From: Margaritifera margaritifera
Taxonomy: Eukaryota > Mollusca > Bivalvia > Unionida > Margaritiferidae
Direction of reading: 5' to 3'
Length of the DNA stretch: 64,000 nucleotides
NCBI GenBank assembly: GCA_029931535.1
Contig: JAQPZY010001418.1
Location: 437,001-501,000 of the forward strand
In this document: positions 22,580-34,893 of the stretch, in pieces
How the letters are laid out: every line of letters starts with the position of its first letter
Numbering within the stretch: the stretch's first letter is position 1
Translations under genes and position numbers: made by a program
Notes under the pieces: generated by a model
Database searches by the model: none
What the model was told of the DNA's origin: nothing
What the model saw: the letters and a program-made list of their open reading frames with translations, nothing else

Positions 22580-24080
22580 CATATATTTAAAAGTGACCGA
22601 TATTGTCAATACATCGAAGTAAAGAATTCCCATAGACAAAAGATCTGTACTGTCATGGTCATACTTTCTCGAGCCCCTTGATCACACTGTGAAAGTAAAT
22701 TTCTTGTAAGCTTTTATTGATATCTATTTAGTTTAAAATGCTCATATTTGCAAAGGATACACATGCAAATACAGTTACGGCCATCACTTTGGAGAGAATA
22801 GCAATTGAAAAAGATGGCGATTTCTTTCTTTACTTGACCCTATTTTCTTTGTAAACTTAAGAAAATCAGGTTTTAACCAAATTCTGTCTGGTCGTGGGCT
22901 TAGCAGGTAGGTTCTTCTATACATCTTTCAATGTATGTTCCCTGCTTGATCCCAAGATGAATTAAGTTGAAAATTTAAATCTCTTCCTAAACTTTTGCAT
23001 CCTTGTTGTACTGCCTGATATTTTAAAATTAATGAACCTGAATCTTTTATGGCCAGAAATTCTTTGTGATTGTTCAAAGAGCCAAAATTTACAAACTTAG
23101 ACTCGTTAAATAGAACATGTGTATTCCAAAAGTTGTAACATAACCTTACAGCTTAAGTACACACACAACGTATTGCCCCGCTTTGCTATAAACAACCAAG
23201 TGTTCTTTTGCCTTCAGAGAACGACCATAGTCAGTAGATCACTGATTGTGCGCACAATCGTTTTGGGAAATAGTTTTAAAATGTCCTAAAATATTGCCCA
23301 CAACAGAAGACAAAAATTATTTGTTTGAGGATTTGTGAACACTAGTATCAGCTTTACTGTTGCAAGTTGAGACGCATCGACGTAACAACGCATATATATG
23401 CGACAATAAAACCACGATTAACTTCAAATCCTCAAACAAAAAAACTGAAGAATATAGAGGTGCATCTCGACCTACTTATCAGGTTTTAGTGTTTATTACA
23501 TTCGCGTATAGAGTAATTTCCGAAAGTGTCTATGGACCCAGCCATTTGTATGTCATGTGACTGGTCGCCATTAAGGTGCTGAATCAAAGAATATAATTGT
23601 GTTTGTCAGGATATGGCTGTTTACTATATCAATTCTTGTATCCTTTTTTCTGTTCAAAGAGCAATGTAAAACCGTTTAAACTTTTTTTTACTCCCTTGAA
23701 TTAACTTTTGTGGCAATTTAATGAATTTTGATATCTGGAATTACGTTTTCATCTATGAGATTCCTGTCAAAAAGTCACACAAGAAGCTTGAAGAAGCGAG
23801 TGGGGTTCCATGCAATTGTATCCCGATCACGAGAAAATGTTTACTCTACTGAGGTTTATAGACTAACTGATAATGAAAGAAACAAGTTTATTTCATATTT
23901 CAACTTGCAAAAGTGAACAATGAGGAAATATACCTCCGAATCGATATTTGTCACCCGTTATCAATAGTAACCTATTTTCGAGGTTGTCGTTTTTTAAAAA
24001 AAAAAAAAAAAAAAACTTAGATAACAATTGCGCTGACTCAGACTAAGAAGAATTTTAATATTTTCACCACGTTAATTAGT

Positions 24081-24111
<31 letters not shown>

Positions 24112-24138
24112 GTCTCAAAGGCTTATTCAACGTTAATT
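22580..24138. other. No gene seen
   Basis: AT-rich, with a poly-A run near 23995-24015 and a poly-T run near 24089-24111. Short open frames lack support. Confidence 0.45.
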
Positions 24139-24474
24139 TTAAGCGTATGTTTTGAACATTCTAAATTTTGACCCCCTTGTCACAAACGTCTCTATATTAT
24201 CTGACCATTTTGCATTATTCAGGCGGATGGAGTGAAGACACATTGTATATGTGTGTGTGTGTGTGTGTGTGTGATCGAAAACGTGCTCGGGTTTCGTTGC
24301 CGCGTACAGCGTTGCTCGAGGGTGGTTTATTTCTTCGGCTTTAGTTACTTCGAAATACTGAGCGCGATTCAACCCATGCTGCATGTGCAAATTGCCTGAA
24401 GTGAAAACCCAAGTACCTAGCTGCGCATATTCATCACAGCTAGGGTACTTATAGAGCAAATTTTCTATGTACAA
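24139..24474 (-). CDS. Hypothetical ORF in a GC-richer segment
   Basis: A 111-codon frame. The first ~70 residues (for example LGTWVFTSGNLHMQHGLNRA and RATLYAATKPEHVF) look protein-like. A (GT)n tract at 24248-24273 encodes the HTHTHTHT stretch after them. It lies directly downstream, on the same strand, of the ORF at 24476-24763 and could be a broken continuation of it. No family was recognised. Confidence 0.25.
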   Translation of the reverse strand: MYIENLLYKYPSCDEYAQLGTWVFTSGNLHMQHGLNRAQYFEVTKAEEINHPRATLYAATKPEHVFDHTHTHTHTYTMCLHSIRLNNAKWSDNIETFVTRGSKFRMFKTYA

Positions 24475-24475
24475 A

Positions 24476-24763
24476 TTACATTACGACGAGTCTTGTAAGG
24501 AAGCTTACCACTTTACGGGAGCAATCTTCAGCTGTAGAGCTGCTTTTGTGTATGGTTTGGTGATGTGGAGTCGCAGTACTCTGTGGAGTTCCTTGCGACG
24601 TGAACGCTGTGTCTGGTGACGTTTGCTCGGAAGAGAGTACTGGTGTTCTCGATGTAAGGGACCAGGCTTCGCGACCATCAGATCTGTGTTGAATGAGAAG
24701 GGTCTCGAGGGATCCTTCAACAGACTGGGAGGTTTGGACCATGCGTGGTGGCTCCTTGGCCAT
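24476..24763 (-). CDS. Candidate first exon or start of a retroelement ORF
   Basis: A 95-codon frame starting at an ATG in good context (TCAATGG) with an in-frame TAG two codons upstream, so the start is well defined. The segment is clearly richer in GC than its neighbours. The peptide begins MAKEPPRMVQTSQSVEGSLE and is rich in S, T, Q and P, suggesting a disordered amino-terminal region. A donor-like GTG|GTAAGC near 24510 would end a first exon after ~85 codons. Upstream, TGGCGCCC (on the minus strand, near 24807-24814) resembles an LTR primer-binding site, which would instead make this a gag start, but no LTR end (CA) precedes it. Both readings are open. Confidence 0.35.
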   Translation of the reverse strand: MAKEPPRMVQTSQSVEGSLETLLIQHRSDGREAWSLTSRTPVLSSEQTSPDTAFTSQGTPQSTATPHHQTIHKSSSTAEDCSRKVVSFLTRLVVM

Positions 24764-24856
24764 TGACTAGAGCGGGTGGAACCGGAAATACATCTTGGTC
24801 GTCAACTGGGCGCCACGATATAAATATATACGTGTTCCATGTTGTAATTGGTTATG

Positions 24857-25065
24857 TCAATATCGCTATATGAGTGATACATTCGTAAATGCATAATTCA
24901 AATATCGCTAAATGAGTGATAAATTCATAAATTCATTCATTCATATTTCAATATCGCTAAATGAGTGATAAATTTATAAATTCATTCATTCATATTACCA
25001 TATCGCTAAATGAGTGATAACTTAAATAATTCATATTTCAAATATCGCTAAATGAGTGATATATT
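24857..25065. repeat. Irregular 40-50-bp tandem repeat, 5 copies
   Basis: Each copy has AATATCGCTAAATGAGTGAT followed by a variable ATTCAT-rich part, so the spacing between cores ranges from about 39 to 51 bases. Confidence 0.9.
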
Positions 25066-25575
25066 GATAAGTTCATAATAATGCGTCCTACTTGTGGATA
25101 AATGATACTAATGATACATTATTCGTAGTTGTATATAAATCACATGCTTTGGTCACCCTTGGTGCTAAATAAGACCTTGTTTGTATTAGGGTGTAGATCA
25201 TATACTTTCATTCGTTGATTGGTTATAGAACAGTGTTCATATTTGTTTGCAAGTTCTTTTTGTTGATCTTTATTTGATTTTCTCGTTAAAGTTACTTGTT
25301 GTTGATTGGTTCCATGTTACGAACTATATTATTTTTCCCTATATCTTTTTGTTACAGTGGTGTCAGAATCATTCATCGTTAAGTTGCATTTATAAATAAA
25401 CATCTCATTAACGTAATTTGCTTTCGGTGTCTTCGCTTATCCAATTACAACCCGGCTTCATCCTGTTACACATGGGGAAAATGAGTCCGTACTTTCACTG
25501 AAGAGGGAGGATGATAGTTATCTGCGGTCTCATGCGCATGGGAAGTGTGACGCAGTCGACGGAAACAAATAATAC
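25066..25575. other. No gene seen; possible intron sequence
   Basis: Contains GTTACAGTGGTGTCAGAATC near 25361, a wording seen at LTR/primer-binding junctions, but no paired LTR could be found. It lies between the two candidate minus-strand exons. Confidence 0.35.
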
Positions 25576-25815
25576 CTGATCTTTCATTGAGATTTTTAAT
25601 CTTTGTGGATGATTGCTTTGATCCACCTTTTCCTTGTCTCTTCATTCCGCTGGATACAGAGCATCTTGAATTGAAGCAAGCACGGGCAGTCCTCATAATG
25701 CTGCTGATGTTAATCGTATAATACCTTTTCCATGCATATAACTGCTTTCGGCTATTGTTACTACCAAACATACCACATTGACTACCATTACTTCTCTCAT
25801 ACGGCGTTGTTTTGA
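25576..25815 (-). CDS. Candidate internal coding exon, unknown protein
   Basis: On the minus strand an acceptor-like TTTTATTGTTTCAG precedes 25815 and a donor-like ATCAG|GTATTA follows at 25576. Between them one frame is open for 79 codons (240 bases in all). The peptide contains YERSNGSQCGMFGSNNSRKQ, later RACFNSRCSVSSGMKRQGKG and a KSSTK-type basic, S/K/N-rich end, with three cysteines. Composition is more protein-like than in the flanks. No domain was recognised. In another frame a hydrophobic MREVMVVNVVCLVVTIAES stretch could pass for a signal peptide, which makes the frame choice uncertain. Confidence 0.35.
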
Positions 25816-26100
25816 CTGAAACAATAAAAACACACTTTCAGTACTTAAATGGTCAACAACGTATGCGCAATTAGCGCCCAAGAAATATAGCTCTGTCTGT
25901 TTGATGAAATGCAAACGTCTATATATAAATTCAACATTTTCTATTTTGGTTTGTATGCCCCAACTGCTTGCCGTGGGGAATCTTGATTTAGTCCTTTACG
26001 TCCCTCTAACCGTCTGAGCGGAAAAAGCTTATTAGGAAAATTGCGCCAAAACCACTCGACAGCAACAAATGAAATTCAGTTAGTATATTTGCGTGCATAT
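25816..26100. other. No further gene seen
   Basis: AT-rich flank of the candidate exon; no additional exon could be identified. Confidence 0.4.
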
Positions 26101-27070
26101 GTAGCTGACCTAAATAGATTTTCAGCCCATTAAAGAAATTATTGTTTTATATATGTTTGAACGTTTTGGACTTTTACGGGTTTTTTTGACAAAAATCTTG
26201 CTAGCATAATTTTTAAAAAAAAAACAGTTTTTAGGTACAGAAATGAAATCTAAAAGGCCTGTTTGGATTTATATGTAATTTAAAAGGCCTGTTTGCATTT
26301 ATATGTAATTTAAAAGGCCTGTTCGTATTTATATGTAATTTCAAAGGCCTGTTTGTATTAATATGTAATTTAAAAGGGCAGTTTGTATTTATATGTAATT
26401 TAAAAGGCCAGTTTGTATTTATATGTAATTTAAAAGGCCTGTTTGTATTCATATGTAGAGGATCTGAACATATTTTTAGGCCAAAACAGCAATTTGTCCA
26501 CATTTTCTTTTGTTCTGTTCGATGCACGATTAAGCAAAATCCACTTATGGTAGGCAGATACAATTTGATAGTATTTATATGTAAAGAATGAAATTGTAAG
26601 CACGATTAAATCTAGGAATGCTTATGGTATACTAATACAATTTTGTAGGCTTATTTGGATTCATATGTAGATGACCTGATCAAAGGAAATGACATAATTT
26701 CTAAAGTTTTCTAACACACGTTTTAACTTTTTGGACTTTTTGACAAAAATCTTATTTGTACGATTCAGTAATGCCACTCATGTTAGACAAATACAGTTTG
26801 AAAGATATGTATGTATTTATTAGTAGACGACTCAGATTATTCAGTTTATTTCAGGAGTTTTTCAATTTGTTTTACACATTTTTTTGCTTTTCTCGCTTGG
26901 ACACGTGCAAAGAAAACATTACTAGTACGATTAAGCAAAAACAACTTAAAGTTAACCAATGATATTTGGAATGTCTCTTTTGTATACATATGTTGATGAC
27001 CTGATTCTTTTTTCATGCTATTATAAACACTTTTTCATTTTTTTCTCAAACATTTTTATCTTTTTGGACC
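26101..27070. repeat. Degenerate long-period repeat region
   Basis: Phrases recur in order: GACAAAAATCTT (26188, 26742), ACGATTAAGCAAAA (26527, 26928 and variants at 26602 and 26760), and CATATGTAGATGACCTGAT (26663) or CATATGTTGATGACCTGAT (26986). This points to an old, decayed repeat of some hundreds of bases. The 30-bp array sits inside it. Confidence 0.65.
26243..26462. repeat. 30-bp minisatellite, 7 copies
   Basis: The unit is GGCCTGTTTGTATTTATATG plus TAATTTAAAA. The unit resembles a segment of the surrounding degenerate repeat (TAGGCTTATTTGGATTCATA near 26646), so it probably arose by local amplification of that segment. Confidence 0.93.
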
Positions 27071-27193
27071 TAGACCTTTTGATCTGTAACGAATGCGTGC
27101 GTTTTCTACAAAAACAAAACTAGTGATGTTTAGAATAGAAAACTGCGAATTGTCATAAAAAAATACATTTGTATCAAAAGGTTCACATGTTGG

Positions 27194-27268
27194 AAATCTT
27201 TCTAATGGAATATATCCCACAAATCCAATGGAACATATTCCACAAATCCAATGGAATATATCCCACAT
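27194..27268. repeat. Short tandem repeat, about 24-bp unit, 3 copies
   Basis: Copies of AATGGAATATATCCCACAAA followed by TCC. Confidence 0.85.
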
Positions 27269-29343
27269 GTGTCATGTTTTCTTGTTTCAAAACATCAGAA
27301 TTAGTGCCGTAGGGTACCTATTAAATTGACGTCTGCTTTGGTACTAAAAATTATCAAATCGGAAATAGCTCATTCTACCAGAAATCTAGTTTATGGATGA
27401 TAGTGTTTTATCCATGATTGCTATTTATTCACCGCTAGAATAATCAATTCTCTATCTATTAAATGTTTCTCACACATGTCAGTTTCCATCTAATTGGAAA
27501 CCGCTATGACATATGATATAACGTTACTTGTTTCTTGTACACGATATGACAATTTGCACGGTTATAATTACGGCATTACCAACTGCACTACTCTGACAAC
27601 ATTATATATGATTGGAGAAGACATTTCATGCATAGACTAAACAAGGAAGCTGATAATAGTCCCTAATTATGACATTTTCCACAATATTTATGCAGGCCAA
27701 AAATTATCACTATTTATGCAATGCGCATGTCATAATTTTCCTGAATTTTGAGATAATAAAATGATCATACAATAAGATATACACATTAAGTAATCATATA
27801 TTTTGACAAGGAATTAGCTAAATAAGTTGAATTTTCTCCTCATAAGAGTACAAAAGTGATACACAGAATAAGTCAAGAGATTATTGCGTTTATAAATGAA
27901 ACTCCAAGCTTTAATAAGTCGTCCATTGGCTAAAATAAGGTTCTGAGTTCATTCCAAGACCTCAACATGTACGAGCGGAATTCAACTGGGTAATTACCTG
28001 TAACCAACCACTGTACCTTCCAAAATACTTTTTAAGTATGAAATATGCTTCTACAGCCGCAATTAGAAACTAAGTTCAAAATTAGATCTATGTTTGGAAA
28101 ATATGCTGGACTGAATGTCTAAAAAATAATTAAAAAGAAATAAAGAAATTAGTCATCTGACGAGAACGTCTATTTTTGTTCTCGTCCCTTGCCACTAACA
28201 GGGGGCTTATGTTTGTCATTATTCCGCGAATGACATTCACATCTTTTCTGCTTGCTAGTGAAAGCGGCCAAAAACCAGTCAAAGTTAAAACTGTGATAAA
28301 CGACAAAACTGGAATGGAGAAACGTTTTGGTTTTTTCACAGTTGAAGACCTAGTCACAATTTAAAACAAAAACATCAATATTTCTCCTGAAGGTGAGATT
28401 TTCGAATATTTTTTCTTTTTGCTTGGTTTGCAACAATGATTTTTTTTCAACCAAGATCAGGGATGAAAATTCAGTAATTCAGTAATAATGTCTTTAAATT
28501 GTTCTAATTAGAGTCTTCCTTTATCCATGAGGAAAGTTTGAAGATTTCCTCAACTTAAAAAAAATTCTTAAAAAGAAATGTTTCTACGTGTTTAATTTTA
28601 AAACTAAAATGTGATTTTGGCCCCTTTCCACTCTCTCGGAATCTAAAAAAAATAGTGATTATGTCTGATATGCATCATACGCATGATTATGTGAAACCTG
28701 AGTTTGAGGAGAAAGTGAGAAATTTAGTTGAAATCTGGACCAGGAGATTATGTGAGTGCAACTCACAATTTTTGACAATTGGAATTCTAATTTCATGCAA
28801 TAGCCTCGGCCAAATGAGCATAAAACCTTTCGATAAGCAACTCAGGTGCTAGTAATTTTTGTGATGTGTTTGAAAAATTGGCAACAGAAAATACACTCCG
28901 AAAAGTAAATAAGAATGATCTCTACATATAATTCAACAATATTCGGAAAAATTTGATTTGTTTGTGCAAAATATGTATTATGTTTCCCCTCCCCTCGCAA
29001 ACTAAAAAGTCCAAGTCCCCGAAAAGTTTTTGAAATTTTTATAACAAATTTAAATAATGGCTATCTTGGCACGAAAATCCTATCAAGTCATGTGTAATTT
29101 TTTTTTAAATTGTTGCATGTAATACAAATTTTATTTGTCTGTCTCAGGTACTTTATGTATCATCCTGTAAGTAACAAAGTTTTTATCAATAAAGTCTAAA
29201 AAGTTCATAAATGTCTCAAAAAATATATAAATTGCTATAATGGTCTGAAAATCTGATAAGGTCATCTGTATATGGACACAAATAGGTCTACCTCATTTGT
29301 CTACGTTGAGTGGTGCTAGCAGTGGGGTCAAAAAAGACACCTC
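27269..29343. other. No gene recognised
   Basis: AT-rich. Open frames on both strands at 28130-28364 overlap and have no splice support. The word GAAAAGTAAATAAGAATGAT at 28898 recurs at 30314 as GAAAAGTAAATAAGAATGATC, showing older shared sequence on both sides of the next array. Confidence 0.45.
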
Positions 29344-30150
29344 AAACAATACACATGAACATTTCTCTGAAGATAACATAATAAAGTTCACATGTTATCC
29401 TGCTGTCTTGACATAAACCTTTTTTCTGAAGACAACATGTTAAAGTTCACATGTTATGTTGCTGTCTTGGCATGAACATTTGTATGAAGGAGGTAACATG
29501 GTCAAGTTCACATATATCCTGCTATCTTGACATTTATATTTATCTGAAGGAGACAACATGGTAAAGATCACATGTTATCCTGCTGTCTTGGCATTAACAT
29601 TTCTCTGAAGGCAACACGGTAAAGTTTACATATTATCCTGCTGTCTTGACATAAACATTTCTCTGAAGACAACATGGTAACGTTCACATGTTATCCTGCT
29701 GTCTTGACATAAACATTTCTCTGAAGACAACATGGTAACGTTCACATGTTATCCTGCTGTCTTGGCATGAACATCTGTATGAATGAGACAACAAGGTAAA
29801 GATCACATGTTATCCTGCTGTCTTGACATTTTTAATTGTCTGAAGGAGACAACAAGGTAAAGATCACATGTATCCTACTGTCTTGACATTTTTATTTGTC
29901 TGAAGGAGACAACAAGGTAAAGATCACATGTATCCTGCTGTCTTGACATTGTTATTTGTCTGAAGGAGACAACAAGGTAAAGATCACATGTATCCTGCTG
30001 TCTTGACATTTTTATTTGTCTGAAGGAGACAACATGGTGAAGATAACATGTTATCCTGCTGTCTTGATATGAACATTTGTCTTGACATTCATATTTGTCT
30101 GAAGAAGACAACTTGATAAGGTTCACGGGTTATCCTGCTGTCTTGGCATT
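29344..30150. repeat. ~60-bp minisatellite, about 13 copies
   Basis: The unit contains CTGAAGGAGACAACAAGGTA, AAGATCACATGTATCCTGCT and GTCTTGACATTTTTATTTGT. The first half is more diverged (AACATTTCTCTGAAGACAAC form); copies at about 29830-30050 are nearly identical, so the array was recently expanded at its right end. Confidence 0.93.
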
Positions 30151-30649
30151 ATCAGTTCCTGTACAAAATAGTAATGGATTGGTTTAGTGTCGTTTTGAAA
30201 AGCATCTGAGGTTCTTAGTATAATATGTCAACATATCTAAAGTAATAGGCATTGCGCTTGCACAAACTTTATCTGAGCATCCCCCAAATCATATTAATTA
30301 AGTTTAACCGCAGAGAAAAGTAAATAAGAATGATCTCCCTTTGCACAAATGTCTCTCAGATGTATAGATTGGGGATTATTTTAAGCTTTGTTGTCTGACA
30401 AAATATATTTTTATCACAGAAAATAGACCAAATATTGAAACTTTTCAGGAAAAACCATACTTATGGGTAGCAAGTCAAAGATTTTCACTGCCCTCAAATT
30501 TTACTCACTTTTTAAAAGAGTTTAAAGTTCTTCTTATTGCGTCAAAGTGGAACATTGCAATTTTTTCATGAAAATTAATCTTAAATTTCATTTCAGCTTC
30601 GTATTAAACCAAATAAATAATTCTGACACAACTACCCGTTTATCTTCAA

Positions 30650-30967
30650 TAGTATTGAAAGACAATATCAATCTTATTAAACAACCATGTAATGAGCTGG
30701 AAACCTCTGTAGAGAAAAAAGATGTAGAGATAATCACCAGATTAACTAATCTATTACCAGATTGACAATGCACAACAACAAAAAGCATCATTATTGAAGT
30801 CTGATAATGCATTGAAAAGGAAATTAGTATCGTTTTTTGTAATATTTTGTAACTTTTGACAAATAGTACAAAATATAGTATTAGATGATGAATAATTTGT
30901 ATTTCTATGTGGGGTTTCCAGCTCATTACATGGTTGTGTAATAAGATTGATATTGTCTTTCAATACT
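30650..30967. repeat. 55-bp inverted repeat (foldback)
   Basis: 30651-30704 and 30913-30967 are reverse complements with only about one mismatch across the shared part (core CAATATCAATCTTATTA and ACAACCATGTAATGAGCTGG). About 200 bases separate the arms. Confidence 0.9.
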
Positions 30968-31162
30968 AACTAGGAACGATCTACAACCCGTTTCTTGAAA
31001 TAGAAAGGCTAAATTATTTTTTGACATAAAACATTCTTTCGCAATGGACCGAGTTATTGAGAAATTCAGAGTGACTCATGAAAAATCGGAGTGTATTTTC
31101 TGTTGCCAACGGATACTAGATATATATTTTTGAATTTCGACATTTGATTTTCGAAGCAAACG

Positions 31163-31220
<58 letters not shown>
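31163..31220. repeat. (TA)n microsatellite
   Basis: About 58 bases of pure TA. Confidence 0.97.
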
Positions 31221-32288
<1,068 letters not shown>

Positions 32289-32503
32289 TAAAAAGAATCA
32301 AAACAAATGAATCAATATTTGCGATAATATCGTTAAATGTTCAAATATAATCTTAGTGTGGTCTTAGTAATTTTCATTTCTGGGCCATGTGCCCGTTTGT
32401 GTGAAACATTTCTTTTCTTTTCTTTTATTATTACAGAAAAAAAGCATTCAAGTATGGAATTCCATAAAGAACTATCACCCAGAGGTTTTCTCTCATTTGC
32501 AGT

Positions 32504-33860
32504 CTGTTTGTTTCTTGTAACCGATGCCATTGATAAACTGTGGCTAGTCATTGTACTCTATTTGTCTCTTGTAACCGATGCCATTGATAAACTGTGGCTA
32601 GTCATTTTACTCTATATGTCTTTTGTAACCGATACCATTGATAAACTGTGGCTAGTCATTGTACTCTATTTGTCTCTTGTAACCGATGCCATTGATAAAC
32701 TGTGTCTAGTCATTTTACTCTATTTGTCTCTTGTAACCGATGCCATTGATAAACTGTGGCTAGTCATTTTACTCTATATGTCTCTTGTAACCAAATGCCA
32801 TTGATAAACTGTGTCTAGTCATTTTACTCTATTTGTCTCTTGTAACCGATGCCATTGATAAACTGTGGCTAGTCATTGTACTCTATTTGTCTCTTGTAAC
32901 CAAATGCCATTGATAAACTGTGTCTAGTCATTTTACTCTATTTGTCTCTTGTAACCAAATGCCATTGATAAACTGTGGCTAGTCATTTTACTCTATTTGT
33001 CTCTTGTAACCAAATGCCATTGATAAACTTTGTCTAGTCATTTTACTCTATTTGTCTCTTGTAACCAAATGCCATTGATAAACTGTGGCTAGTCATTTTA
33101 CTCTATTTGTCTCTTGTAACCGATGCCATTGATAAACTGTGGCTAGTCATTTTACTCTATATGTCTCTTGTAACCAAATGCCATTGATAAACTGTGTCTA
33201 GTCATTTTGCTCTATATGTCTCTTGTAACCCGATGCCATTGATAAACTGTGTCTAGTCATTTTACTCTATTTGTCTCTTGTAACCAAATGCCATTGATAA
33301 ACTGTGGCTAGTCATTGTACTCTATTTGTCTCTTGTAACCGATGCCATTGATAAACTGTGGCTAGTCATTTTACTCTATTTGTCTCTTGTAACTGATGCC
33401 ATTGATAAACTGTGGCTAGTCATTTTACTCTATTTGTCTCTTGTAACCGACGCCATTGATAAACTGTGGCTAGTCATTTTACTCTATTTGTCTCTTGTAA
33501 CCGATGCCATTGATAAACTGTGGCTAGTCATTGTACTCTATTTGTCTCTTGTAACCGATGCCATTGATAAACTGTGGCTAGTCATTGTACTCTATTTGTC
33601 TCTTGTAACCGATACCACTGATAAACTGTGTCTAGTCATTTTACTCTATTTGTCTCTTGTAACCGATGCCATTGATAAACTGTGGCTAGTCATTTTACTC
33701 TATTTGTCTCTTGTAACCAAATGCCATTGATAAACTGTGTCTAGTCATTTTACTCTAGTAGTCTCTTGTAACAGATACCATTGATAAACTGTGGCTAGTC
33801 ATATTACTCTATTTGTCTCTTGTAACCGATGCCATTGATAAACTGTGGCTAGTCATTTTT
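32504..33860. repeat. 54-bp minisatellite with a one-base length variant, about 25 copies
   Basis: The unit contains TCTCTTGTAACCGATGCCAT, TGATAAACTGTGGCTAGTCA and TTTTACTCTATTTG. A second type has CCAAATGCC in place of CCGATGCC and is 55 bases long, which shifts the reading frame. GTGGCTAG/GTGTCTAG and TTTTAC/TTGTAC are further linked variants. The open frames at both ends of the array are made of 54-base units only. Confidence 0.96.
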
Positions 33861-34811
33861 CATCCCCCAAATATTCCGTAAACCGTCTATTTCAAGAGCA
33901 CATGATTATTCTCAAGACAAAGTTAGACCAAAGATATTATAAAAGCTATCATGTGCCTACATGCTACACTTAAAAGCCTGACGACTGATTGATTAATGTC
34001 TTGTAAATGACCAATCAAACCTTAGAGTTTTGAGTTAAGACTGAGCAGATGCTTGAAAATGTTATTACAATCGCAAGGTCTGGCCTAGAGAATTATATGA
34101 TCATCAAAAAACTTTGAGCTTGAGTTTGAAAGTTTCAGCTCACAGCCAATCAAAACTGACATTTCACAAGTAAGTTCTTTGTAATTGGTGGACACAAAAT
34201 TTCAAGTTCAAATTCAATCTCAAAATTTGTATGCTTTCAAGGCCTGGATTTTAATTCCACTGTTTAATGTCACTATTGCTTCAGCTACTTTCAGCATCCA
34301 GGCCTCTGCTATTATACAGTTACACTTTATGTATGATTTGTTTGTTTTTTGTAGTTTTTTGTGTGGATGGGGTGTGGGTTGTGTGGTGGAAGGTGGGGTG
34401 GATTTTAGCCCATCCCCACCCACTAGACTTCTATTACTGTTCAATTTATGTTACTGTTAACGTAGTGGATAAGGCATTAAACTGTTCTTTGCTTTTGACA
34501 CCGTCTGTCTGTCTATGAAATCGAAAACGAAACCATAAGGTGAACAATTAGACAATTCAAAAGATGTTAATTTTAAAGATCAGTCTGATCTACGGAAAGG
34601 AATAATACCAAGAATGCGAAATTCAAGTGTAGCTTTACACCAAATATACTTGAATAATTTCATATCTAAATTCAATAGGTCGAAAAGAACCTCGATGGAA
34701 CATTTGATATGGCCAAATTTTTAACTTGCAAGGAGAAAACATGTAAGGCAAAATGTACGTAAGTATTTATGTTATACAAAGAAATATTTCACAAACAGTT
34801 GTCAAAGAGTA
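33861..34811. other. No gene seen
   Basis: AT-rich with a GT/GG-rich patch near 34340-34420. The open frames there are compositional. Confidence 0.45.
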
Positions 34812-34893
34812 TATACATACATACATACATACATACATACATACATACATACATACATACATACATACATACATACATACATACACACATACA
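34812..34893. repeat. (ACAT)n microsatellite
   Basis: About 20 tetranucleotide units. The same motif recurs at 62179-62277, and its complement at 41541-41640 and 54037-54133. Confidence 0.97.

Noticed and set aside
24807..25470. Long terminal repeat between TGGCGCCC and GTTACAGTGGTGTCAG
   Set aside because: No second LTR, no CA end before TGGCGCCC, and no pol-type protein nearby.
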